Of a stretch of 64,000 bases of DNA, positions 57,700-64,000 are shown in pieces. Position numbers and translations under genes: made by a program. The stretch lies in NCBI RefSeq assembly GCF_004114915.1, contig NZ_CP022219.1, forward strand, positions 402,501 to 466,500, read 5' to 3'. The notes beneath the pieces are model-generated. The model worked only from the letters and a program-made list of their open reading frames with translations, searched no databases and was not told where the DNA came from. Each line of letters opens with the position of its first letter. Position 1 is the stretch's first letter. Source of the stretch: Bradyrhizobium guangxiense (GTDB lineage Bacteria > Pseudomonadota > Alphaproteobacteria > Rhizobiales > Xanthobacteraceae).

Positions 57700-58677
57700 A
57701 TGAACCGCCGCCGGTGCCTGGCGCTTCTTGGGATGCTCGCAGCGCTGCCGGCGCCAGCCCTGTCGCAGCAGCCGAACGCGACACGGCGGCTCGGCGTGCT
57801 CTCGGTCACGGCTGCCGATGATGCGATCGGCCAGACCCGCAGCATGGTCCTGGTCGAGGCGCTCGCCGGCCATGGCTGGAAGGAGCGCGACAATCTCAAG
57901 GTCGATTGGCGCAGCGGCGGCGGCGACCGCGCCCGCATCGCGCAGCTCGCCGACGAGCTGATCGCGCTCAAGCCCGACATCCTGCTTGCGGTCGGCACGC
58001 CCTCGGTCGAAGAGCTGCGCCGGCGCACCACGACGATCCCGATCGTGTTCGCCGTCGTCACCGATCCCGTCAGCCAGGGCTTTGTCGAAAACCTCGCGCA
58101 TCCCGGCGGCAACCTCACCGGCTTCACGGATTACGACGGCCCCCTGGCCGGCAAATGGCTGGAGATGCTGACGCAGGTCACGCCGAAGGTGTCCCGCGTT
58201 GCCGTCGTCTACAATCCCGCCACCGCTCCGTTCGCGCCCCTGATGCTGCGCACGATCGAGGACGCTGCCCGCGCGCTCCAAATGACGGTCGAGCCCGCGC
58301 CGGTGCATGACACGGCCTCGATCGCGGCGCTCGCCTCGCGCAAGGCCGATGGGCTGCTGGTTCTGCCGGATTTCTTCACCATGGCCAACCGCGCCCAGCT
58401 TCTGGCGACCGTTGCGGAGGCGCGCGAGCCCGCGGTGTTCTGGAGCCGCACCTTCGTCGACGAAGGTGGGCTGATGTCCTATAGCACCGACAGCACCGAG
58501 CAGCTCCGCCGCGCCGCCGACTATATCGATCGCATCCTGAAGGGCGCACGGCCGGCCGATCTGCCGGTGCAGAACCCCACCAAGTTCGAGCTTACGGTCA
58601 ACCTGAAGGCGGCCAAGGCGCTCGGCGTCACGCTTGCCCCGGGGCTGCTCGCAATCGCGGACGACGTCATCGAATAG
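57700..58677 (+). CDS. ABC transporter substrate-binding protein (TrpX-like), orphan
   Basis: Exported binding protein of 325 residues with signal MNRRRCLALLGMLAALPAPALSQ. The body matches the ABC-type substrate-binding family of the TrpX kind (RRLGVLSVTAADDAIGQTRSMVLVEALAGHGW, then DLLLAVGTPSVEEL-like sequence, TIPIVFAVVTDPVSQGFVENLAHPGGNLTGFT). The final segment is NPTKFELTVNLKAAKALGVTLAPGLLAIADDVIE, typical of these proteins in Bradyrhizobium. No permease or ATPase gene is next to it. It follows hemH by 10 bases, but a shared role is not evident. Confidence 0.87.
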   Translation: MNRRRCLALLGMLAALPAPALSQQPNATRRLGVLSVTAADDAIGQTRSMVLVEALAGHGWKERDNLKVDWRSGGGDRARIAQLADELIALKPDILLAVGTPSVEELRRRTTTIPIVFAVVTDPVSQGFVENLAHPGGNLTGFTDYDGPLAGKWLEMLTQVTPKVSRVAVVYNPATAPFAPLMLRTIEDAARALQMTVEPAPVHDTASIAALASRKADGLLVLPDFFTMANRAQLLATVAEAREPAVFWSRTFVDEGGLMSYSTDSTEQLRRAADYIDRILKGARPADLPVQNPTKFELTVNLKAAKALGVTLAPGLLAIADDVIE

Positions 58678-58908
58678 AGCTCTCCGTGACGGCGCAAATT
58701 GTTAACCTTTGCCACTAAGTCTGCGCCCGCTCGCTTTCAAGAGCCTGTCGCAAATACATATCATGACCGTTCTCTGGCTGTGCTCCTTGTGCAGAATTGC
58801 GCCGATACCGACGTGAATTGCGACCGCTGAACCGGTAAGGTCGTGATCCCGACCAATGACAGCGCGGGAAAGGGCTTTTCCCGGCTTCTTGCCCGCCTTG
58901 GAGGAGCT

Positions 58909-59913
58909 ATGAGCGGTTTCGATATTTTCGCGATTGTTCTGGTGTTGCTCGTCATCGTCACGCTGGTGGCCGGCGTGAAGACGGTGCCGCAGGGCTATGA
59001 CTGGACCATCGAGCGATTCGGCAAATACACCCAGACGCTCAGCCCCGGGCTCAATCTGATCGTGCCCTATTTCGATCGCGTCGGACGCAAGATCAACATG
59101 ATGGAGCAGGTGATCGACATTCCCGAGCAGGAGGTGATCACCAAGGACAACGCCACGGTGACGGTCGACGGCGTCGCCTTCTTCCAGGTGTTCGACGCCG
59201 CGAAGGCAAGCTACGAGGTCGCCAACCTCACCCAGGCGATCACGGTCCTGACGATGACCAATATCCGCTCGGTGATGGGCTCGATGGATCTCGACCAGGT
59301 GCTGTCGCATCGCGACGAGATCAACGAACGCCTGCTGCGCGTCGTGGACGCCGCGGTGTCGCCCTGGGGCGTCAAGGTCAACCGCATCGAGATCAAGGAC
59401 ATCGTGCCGCCGGCCGATCTCGTCGAAGCCATGGGCCGCCAGATGAAGGCCGAGCGCGTCAAGCGCGCCGACATTCTCGCTGCAGAAGGCCAGCGCCAGT
59501 CCGAGATCCTGCGCGCCGAGGGCGCCAAGCAGGGCCAGATCCTGCAGGCCGAAGGCCGCCGCGAAGCCGCCTTCCGCGATGCCGAGGCGCGCGAGCGCCT
59601 GGCCGAAGCCGAGGCCAAGGCGACGCTGGCGGTGTCGGAAGCCATCGGCAAGGGCGACGTTGCCGCGTTGAACTATTTCATCGCCGACAAATATATCAAG
59701 GCGTTCGGCCAGTTCGCCGACGCGCCAAACCAGAAGATCATCATGCTGCCGGTGGAAGCCGTGAGCATGCTGGGCTCGCTCGCCGGCATCGGCGAGATCG
59801 CCAAGGCAACGTTCGGCGAGAGCGCGGCGTCCGCAGCGGCCGCCGCCCGTCGCACCGGCTCGGTGCCGACCACCGGCAGCACGCCGCCCGTGGTACCGCC
59901 GCGGCAGGGTTAG
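58909..59913 (+). CDS. SPFH/band-7 protein, QmcA-like
   Basis: Membrane-anchored prohibitin-domain protein of 334 residues. An N-terminal helix (MSGFDIFAIVLVLLVIVTLVAG) is followed by the SPFH domain (VPQGYDWTIERFGKYTQTLSPGLNLIVPYFDRVGRK). A long coiled coil at about 190-250 (EGQRQSEILRAEGAKQGQILQAEGRREAAFRDAEARERLAEAEA, span) follows. A strong GGAGGAG ribosome site sets the ATG at 58909. With the NfeD-like gene downstream it forms the usual QmcA/stomatin-NfeD pair, thought to organise membrane microdomains and proteolysis. Confidence 0.92.
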   Translation: MSGFDIFAIVLVLLVIVTLVAGVKTVPQGYDWTIERFGKYTQTLSPGLNLIVPYFDRVGRKINMMEQVIDIPEQEVITKDNATVTVDGVAFFQVFDAAKASYEVANLTQAITVLTMTNIRSVMGSMDLDQVLSHRDEINERLLRVVDAAVSPWGVKVNRIEIKDIVPPADLVEAMGRQMKAERVKRADILAAEGQRQSEILRAEGAKQGQILQAEGRREAAFRDAEARERLAEAEAKATLAVSEAIGKGDVAALNYFIADKYIKAFGQFADAPNQKIIMLPVEAVSMLGSLAGIGEIAKATFGESAASAAAAARRTGSVPTTGSTPPVVPPRQG

Positions 59914-59966
59914 TCACCGGCGCATGACCCCGACAGGGGCGTGCGCGAATGATAGAAGGTCGTGTC

Positions 59967-60410
59967 ATGACCGACATGTTCGTATCGCTCGGCACCTGGA
60001 ACTGGCTGATCTTCGGCTTCATCCTGATGGCGCTCGAGGTGCTGGCGCCGGGTGTCTTCCTGTTCTGGCTCGGGTTAGCTGCGCTGCTTGTCGGGTTGAT
60101 CTCGTTCGCGGTGGCGATCTCTTGGCAGATCCAGCTCGTGATGTTCGCGCTGTTCGCCGCTGCCGCCGTGCCGGTGTGGCGCCGCCTTGCCCGGCCGAAG
60201 CCGGACGCAAGCGCCAGCCCTTTCCTCAACAAGCGCACCGAGGCGTTGCTCGGCCGCGAGTTCACGCTGGAGAAGCCGATCATCGACGGCAGCGGGACCG
60301 TGCGCATCGGCGACACGGTCTGGCGCGTCGCGGGCCCCGACACGCCGGCGGGGACGCGGGGGAAGGTGGTGCAGGTGGACGGTGCCAATCTGACGGTGGC
60401 GGCGGCGTGA
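59967..60410 (+). CDS. NfeD-like membrane protein (short form)
   Basis: Protein of 147 residues. Three helices at about 8-75 (WNWLIFGFILMALEVLAPGVFLFWLGLAALLVGLI, then ISWQIQLVMFALFAAAAVPVW) precede a C-terminal OB-fold NfeD domain (GREFTLEKPIIDGSGTVRIGDTVWRVAGPDTPAGTRGKVVQVDGANL). It lacks the N-terminal protease domain, so it is the short NfeD1b type that pairs with SPFH proteins, as here with the QmcA-like gene 53 bases upstream. The ATG at 59967 has an AAGG site. One at 59949 is possible. Confidence 0.9.
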   Translation: MTDMFVSLGTWNWLIFGFILMALEVLAPGVFLFWLGLAALLVGLISFAVAISWQIQLVMFALFAAAAVPVWRRLARPKPDASASPFLNKRTEALLGREFTLEKPIIDGSGTVRIGDTVWRVAGPDTPAGTRGKVVQVDGANLTVAAA

Positions 60411-60413
60411 TTC

Positions 60414-60438
60414 TTACCCCCCCCTGGAGGGGAGGTAA
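60414..60438. repeat. family B palindrome between nfeD and the HxlR gene
   Basis: TTACC-CCCCCC-TGGA-GGGGAGGTAA pairs over about 10 bases. It lies between convergent genes and could terminate both. Relatives are at 9849 and 14372. Confidence 0.55.
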
Positions 60439-60446
60439 GAGCGGGG

Positions 60447-60770
60447 CTACCTTTTCCACCGCTCGGCAAACCGGTGCAGCGGCATGAATGTCGCGCACAA
60501 TTCCCGCCCCAGCGCCGTCAGCCCATAGCCTCCACCGTCGCCAAGCTCGACGAACCCTGCTTCGCGCAGCTCTGTCAGCCGCGCCTGCAGCACCGTGGGC
60601 GAGGCTTCGTCGCAGGCCGTACGGAGCGCGCGCGAGGTCAGGGGCTCATCGCGCAATTCCCATAATATCCGCAAGGCCCAGCGCCGGCCGAGCAGGTCCA
60701 GCAGCGCCATGATCGGCCGCCCGGTGCGCGAACCGCGCACGCGGCGTTCTGATGCTGCCTGTTTCGCCAT
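60447..60770 (-). CDS. HxlR-family transcriptional regulator
   Basis: Winged-helix regulator of 107 residues. The HxlR signature is ALLDLLGRRWALRILWELRDEPLTSRALRTACDEASPTVLQARLTELREAGFVEL (residues about 22-78, span), with a wing GDGGGYGLTALG. Most family members sense reactive electrophiles or redox state and control an adjacent oxidoreductase. Here it is divergent from an AhpD-like protein gene. The 73-base gap carries two GCTAC-N7-GTAGC sites 22 bases apart, so it almost certainly represses itself and the neighbour. Confidence 0.88.
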   Translation of the reverse strand: MAKQAASERRVRGSRTGRPIMALLDLLGRRWALRILWELRDEPLTSRALRTACDEASPTVLQARLTELREAGFVELGDGGGYGLTALGRELCATFMPLHRFAERWKR

Positions 60771-60790
60771 ATCGGGCCCCCTTGCGTTGC

Positions 60791-60829
60791 GCTACAGATA
60801 ATGTAGCTTATTGCTACGATAAATGTAGC
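60791..60829. promoter_or_regulatory. tandem operator, two GCTAC-N7-GTAGC sites
   Basis: The sites are GCTACAGATAATGTAGC (60791-60807) and GCTACGATAAATGTAGC (60813-60829), 22 bases apart start to start, about two helical turns. Each is an inverted repeat, and the pair fills the gap between the divergent HxlR and AhpD-like genes. Cooperative HxlR binding is the natural inference. Confidence 0.8.
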
Positions 60830-60843
60830 AACGGAAGCAGCCC

Positions 60844-61407
60844 ATGTCTTCTGCCACGTCCCAGGCCGTGCCGCGCCTTGCGCCGCTCACCCCGCCTTAT
60901 CCACCGGAGATCCAGCAGCAATTCGACCGCATCATGCGCGGCGCGCCGCCGTTGATGCTGTTCCGGGTGATGGCGGGACACGCCCGCGCCTGGGACAAGT
61001 TCCGCGCCGGCGGCTTGCTCGATCCCGGACCGCTGTCGCTTCGCCAGCGCGAGATCGTCATCGACCGCACCTGCGCGCTGAATCGCTGCGAATATGAATG
61101 GGGCGTGCATGTCGCTGTCTTCGCCGGGCCGGCCAAGCTCACCGAGGCGGAGGTGCGTGCGACCGTGCAGGGCGATGCAACGTCGCCGTGCTGGTCACCG
61201 GGCGAGCAGGCGCTGATTGCGGCGGTCGACGCGCTGCATGCCCGCGCGACGTTCACCGATGAGGAATTCGCCGCGCTGTCGGCACATTACGACGAGGCGC
61301 AGATCCTGGAGATCATGCTGCTGTGCGGCTTCTACCGCACGGTGTCGTATCTGGCGAACGGACTGCGGCTGCCGCTGGAGGAGACGGCGGCGCGGTTTCC
61401 GGCGTAG
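60844..61407 (+). CDS. carboxymuconolactone decarboxylase family protein
   Basis: AhpD-like fold protein of 187 residues. The core is LSLRQREIVIDRTCALNRCEYEWGVHVAVFAG near residues 60-90 (span). Its Cys-x3-Cys-x-Tyr (TCALNRCEY) and following His stand where the CMD redox or catalytic site lies. The C-terminal half has QILEIMLLCGFYRTVSYLANGLRLPLE. Members include alkylhydroperoxidase-like enzymes. The exact substrate is unknown. The divergent HxlR regulator and the tandem operator suggest induction by an electrophile or oxidant. Confidence 0.87.
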   Translation: MSSATSQAVPRLAPLTPPYPPEIQQQFDRIMRGAPPLMLFRVMAGHARAWDKFRAGGLLDPGPLSLRQREIVIDRTCALNRCEYEWGVHVAVFAGPAKLTEAEVRATVQGDATSPCWSPGEQALIAAVDALHARATFTDEEFAALSAHYDEAQILEIMLLCGFYRTVSYLANGLRLPLEETAARFPA

Positions 61408-61478
61408 CTTTCAATTCCTCAGTGTGAGGGTCTTCTACCTGCTTTGCCGCACGCGAATGACGAGTTGAGACAGCGTGC

Positions 61479-62486
61479 CTAAGCCACCCCCGCCCGCAGC
61501 AGATCGTGCAGGTGCACGATGCCGACCACCTTGCCCGCCTCGGTGACGACCAGCGTCGTGATCTTGCGGGTGTTCAGCACCTCGATCATCTCGGTGGCGA
61601 GCATCGAGGGCGGCACCGTCTTCGGCTGCCTGGTCATGATCTCGTCGACCGACGCCGTCAGCAGGTCGGGGCGCATGTGGCGGCGCAGATCGCCGTCGGT
61701 GATGATGCCCACGGCCTCGCCCGCATCGTTGACGATGCAGACGCAGCCAAGGCCCTTCGCCGACATCTCGACCACGGCCTCCGACATCTCGGTGCCTTCA
61801 GGCTTGACCGGGATTTCCGTGCCCGTGCGCATGTAGTCGCGGACGAATTTCAGCATCGCGCCCAGCTTGCCGCCGGGATGGAAGTGGGCAAACTCGAGCG
61901 CGGTGAAGCCGCGGCCTTCGAGCAGCGCGATCGCGAGCGCGTCGCCGATCGCGGCCTGCATCAGCGTCGAGGTGGTCGGCGCCAGATTGTGTGGGCAGGC
62001 CTCGCGCGCTTTCGGCAGCTCGATCACGATATCGGCGGCCTGGCCGAGCGAGGAGGCCGCGTTCGACGTGATGGCGATCATGGGAATGGCGAAGCGCGCC
62101 GAATAGTTCACCAGGTTCTTCATCTCCGGCTGCTCGCCGGACCAGGACAGCGCCATGATGACGTCGTCGGTGGTGATCATGCCAAGGTCGCCATGGCCGG
62201 CTTCGGCGGCGTGCACGAAGAAGGCGGGCGTGCCCGTCGAGGCCAGCGTCGCGGCAATCTTGCGCCCCATATGGCCGGACTTGCCGAGGCCGGTGACGAT
62301 GACGCGGCCCTTGGCGCTGCGGATCAGGTCGACCGCTTTTGCAAACGTCTCGCCCAGCGGGCCGCGCAGTGCGGCTGCGAGCGCGTTGATGCCGCCGCTC
62401 TCCGTCTCCAGGGTGCGGAGCGCAGATTCGACGCTGTCGGGGATGGGGCCGGATGATGTGGTCATCAGCGGTTTCGAACTCGGCAT
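61479..62486 (-). CDS. kdsD: arabinose-5-phosphate isomerase (KdsD/KpsF family)
   Basis: Sugar-phosphate isomerase of 335 residues that makes D-arabinose-5-phosphate from ribulose-5-phosphate for Kdo, a core sugar of lipopolysaccharide. The N-terminal SIS domain has VIVTGLGKSGHMGRKIAATLASTGTPAFFVHAAEAGHGDLGMI near residues 63-105 (span). Two CBS motifs follow (SAKGLGCVCIVNDAGEAVGIITDGDLRRHM and TRKITTLVVTEAGKVVGIVHLHDLL). Length is normal. ATGs at 62486 and 62465 are both possible. It is divergent from an outer-membrane barrel gene, but a shared function is not established. Confidence 0.93.
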   Translation of the reverse strand: MPSSKPLMTTSSGPIPDSVESALRTLETESGGINALAAALRGPLGETFAKAVDLIRSAKGRVIVTGLGKSGHMGRKIAATLASTGTPAFFVHAAEAGHGDLGMITTDDVIMALSWSGEQPEMKNLVNYSARFAIPMIAITSNAASSLGQAADIVIELPKAREACPHNLAPTTSTLMQAAIGDALAIALLEGRGFTALEFAHFHPGGKLGAMLKFVRDYMRTGTEIPVKPEGTEMSEAVVEMSAKGLGCVCIVNDAGEAVGIITDGDLRRHMRPDLLTASVDEIMTRQPKTVPPSMLATEMIEVLNTRKITTLVVTEAGKVVGIVHLHDLLRAGVA

Positions 62487-62679
62487 GGTCTGGTCCAGGG
62501 AGGAGGGGGCGTTCGCCCGGTCGGCGCCTCCTTAGCATGCCGCGGCCCTGGAGGCGACGAGGGCGCCAAGCTCCTCAACGCCTCATTAACCATAATTGTT
62601 TTAACTCCATTAACGATGGTTCCCGCCAGCCGGCGGAGACCGTCAGGAAAGTGTTTGATTTCGTTGGAGTTATTCCACC

Positions 62680-64000
62680 GTGGGGTCGTCTCCAGGCACC
62701 GGCCGGAGCAAACGCGCGCAAGTCCTGCGCGCGGCTTTGCCATGCCTTGCGCTGACGGTCCTCGGAAGCGCCCCGGCAACCGCCCAGAGCCTCACGCCCG
62801 ATCTGTTCAACCCCAACCGCGGCGGCTTCGCCTCGCCCGACACGCTGCCGACGCGCCGCACGGCGGGCGTGCCGCAGGCGCCGTCGGATGCATTGCCGGC
62901 GCTGCCCGATCCCAGTGCCGATCCGCGCAAGGCCCGTGAGAGGCCGGCGACCTCGCGCGTCGGCCAGGTCCCGACCTACGGATTGCCTGCCGCCACCGGC
63001 GCGGGCGGCTCCGGCTACGATGCGCTCAACCGCAAGCGACAGCAGCCCAAGCTCTATCCCGGCCAGCCGAAGCCGAAGCGCGCGGCCGGGCCCGGCTCGC
63101 CGGTGCCGACCACAGCGCCGCCGCCGTCCACGCTCGGCCTGCCGAAGATCGCGCCGCCGCCATCTGCGTCGGCGAACAGGGCGCCGGTGCCGGCGGCGAT
63201 GGCAGGCAGCGTGCCCGGCCAGCCGCTGCGCCGCCGCCTCAAGGCGGATGACGATCCGTTCGGCGCCGTCGGCGACTATGCCGGCAGCTTCCTGATCAAG
63301 GGCGGGCTCGAGCTCTCCACCGGCTACGACACCAATCCGACGCGTCTCAACAAGCCGGTCGGCTCGCCGGTCTACGTCGTCGCGCCGGATCTCCTGGTGA
63401 TGTCGGACTGGGAGCGCCACGCGCTGGTCGCTGACCTGCGCGGCTCGTTCTCCGGCTACACCAACAACATGCCGGCGACGGTCGACGGTTTTGCCTCGCC
63501 TTCGCCGGTCGAGGCCAATCGTCCCGACTTCACCGGCCATGTCGACGGCCGCCTCGACGTCGATCGCGACCTCAAGCTGACCTCGCAGCTGCGCCTGCGG
63601 CTCGCCACCGACAATCCCGGCAGCCCGAACGTGCAGGCCGGCCTGCAGAAATATCCCGTGTACGCTGCCTACGGCACGACGGTCGGCTTCGACCAGACTT
63701 TCAATCGTTTCCAGGTCGCCGCCGGCGCCACCGTCGATCGCACCGCCTATACGGATTCGAAACTCACTGACGGGTCGACGTTCAGCAACAACGATCGCGA
63801 CTTCAACCAATATGGCGGCGTGGGGCGCTTCTCCTACGATCTCAAGCCGGGCCTGAAGCCGTTCGTCGAGATCCAGGGCGACACCCGCGTCCACGACCAG
63901 GCCGCCGACCGCAACGGCTATTTCCGCGATTCGAACGGCGGCTATGCCAAGGTGGGCTCGTCCTTCGAGTTCTCGCGCATCCTCACCGGCGAGATCTCGG
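62680..64000 (+). CDS. outer-membrane beta-barrel protein (BBP2-like), partial at the right edge
   Basis: The reading frame is open from a GTG at 62680 to the end of the window, about 440 codons without a stop. A signal peptide (RAALPCLALTVLGSAPATAQ) precedes a 150-residue Pro-rich linker. Beta-strand-rich sequence follows from about residue 200: GSFLIKGGLELSTGYDTNPT, then YGTTVGFDQTFNRFQVAAGATVD and FSYDLKPGLKPFVEIQGD. This fits putative beta-barrel porin 2 family proteins, which form outer-membrane channels or polysaccharide ports. The GTG is the first start after an in-frame stop, with GGAG 10 bases upstream. The rest of the gene lies outside the window. Confidence 0.72.
   Translation, partial: MGSSPGTGRSKRAQVLRAALPCLALTVLGSAPATAQSLTPDLFNPNRGGFASPDTLPTRRTAGVPQAPSDALPALPDPSADPRKARERPATSRVGQVPTYGLPAATGAGGSGYDALNRKRQQPKLYPGQPKPKRAAGPGSPVPTTAPPPSTLGLPKIAPPPSASANRAPVPAAMAGSVPGQPLRRRLKADDDPFGAVGDYAGSFLIKGGLELSTGYDTNPTRLNKPVGSPVYVVAPDLLVMSDWERHALVADLRGSFSGYTNNMPATVDGFASPSPVEANRPDFTGHVDGRLDVDRDLKLTSQLRLRLATDNPGSPNVQAGLQKYPVYAAYGTTVGFDQTFNRFQVAAGATVDRTAYTDSKLTDGSTFSNNDRDFNQYGGVGRFSYDLKPGLKPFVEIQGDTRVHDQAADRNGYFRDSNGGYAKVGSSFEFSRILTGEIS

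Noticed and set aside
62580..62615. Cluster of TTAA sequences upstream of the beta-barrel gene, considered as a CtrA site
   Set aside because: The spacings between TTAA halves are 5 and 11 bases, not the required 7.

Overview
The window is chromosomal DNA from a high-GC alphaproteobacterium, most likely Bradyrhizobium or a close relative in the Nitrobacteraceae. The clues are a phyR-nepR-ecfG general stress locus, homospermidine synthase, two tandem DUF3551 proteins, many acyl-CoA enzymes, and dispersed palindromic repeats of the kind common in that group. This assignment is inference from gene content, not from a marker gene. I see no rRNA, tRNA, CRISPR array, prophage or transposase.

Layout. 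0-6 kb: a TRAP-type solute-binding protein, a PRISE-like reductase, and a GntR-regulated pair (EctD/PhyH-like dioxygenase and SAF-domain dehydrogenase). A decayed copy of the end of the dehydrogenase gene lies near the left edge. 6-10 kb: a frameshifted ECF sigma gene beside an AhpD-like protein, two tandem alpha/beta hydrolases, and an O6-alkylguanine-DNA alkyltransferase. 10-22 kb: a large acyl-CoA catabolic block (acyl-CoA ligase, thiolase, TetR regulator, SDR dehydrogenase, enoyl-CoA hydratase, feruloyl-CoA-synthetase-like ligase, three acyl-CoA dehydrogenases, nitroreductase). Together these could activate and beta-oxidise a fatty or phenylpropanoid-type acid. 22-24 kb: ecfG, nepR and phyR. 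25-28 kb: htpG and the DUF3551 pair. 28-34 kb: a TctC-type binding protein and a compact lipid-activation module (FATP-like ligase, acyl carrier protein, small adenylation enzyme, FabG-like reductase).

34-46 kb: a ribbon-helix-helix-like protein, a DUF3095 protein, a DUF2147 protein, a MATE transporter, a GNAT enzyme, Fe-type superoxide dismutase and a split permease. A Zur-controlled zinc locus follows: a His-rich mini-protein, a zinc ABC transporter, a CobW GTPase and a WD40 protein, with MgtC next. 46-51 kb: polyamine genes (ornithine decarboxylase, GNAT, RidA, homospermidine synthase), with a long structured leader before the decarboxylase. 51-56 kb: M3 peptidase, DUF1007 and a His-rich NicO-type metal transporter in an overlapping operon, then a thioesterase. 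56-64 kb: MAPEG protein, ferrochelatase, an orphan binding protein, a QmcA-NfeD pair, an HxlR regulator with its divergent target, an arabinose-5-phosphate isomerase, and the start of an outer-membrane beta-barrel gene that runs off the right edge.

The main regulatory observation is that several genes here carry exact or near-exact EcfG promoters (GGAAC-N16/17-CGTT): sodB, two orphan small proteins, and probably phyR, a secreted hypothetical and a DUF3551 gene. The window therefore holds both the general stress regulator and several likely regulon members. Other clear control sites are a Zur box that contains the -10 element, a tandem HxlR operator, a 16-bp palindrome before the GntR gene, a 20-bp TetR-type operator and an RpoH-like htpG promoter.
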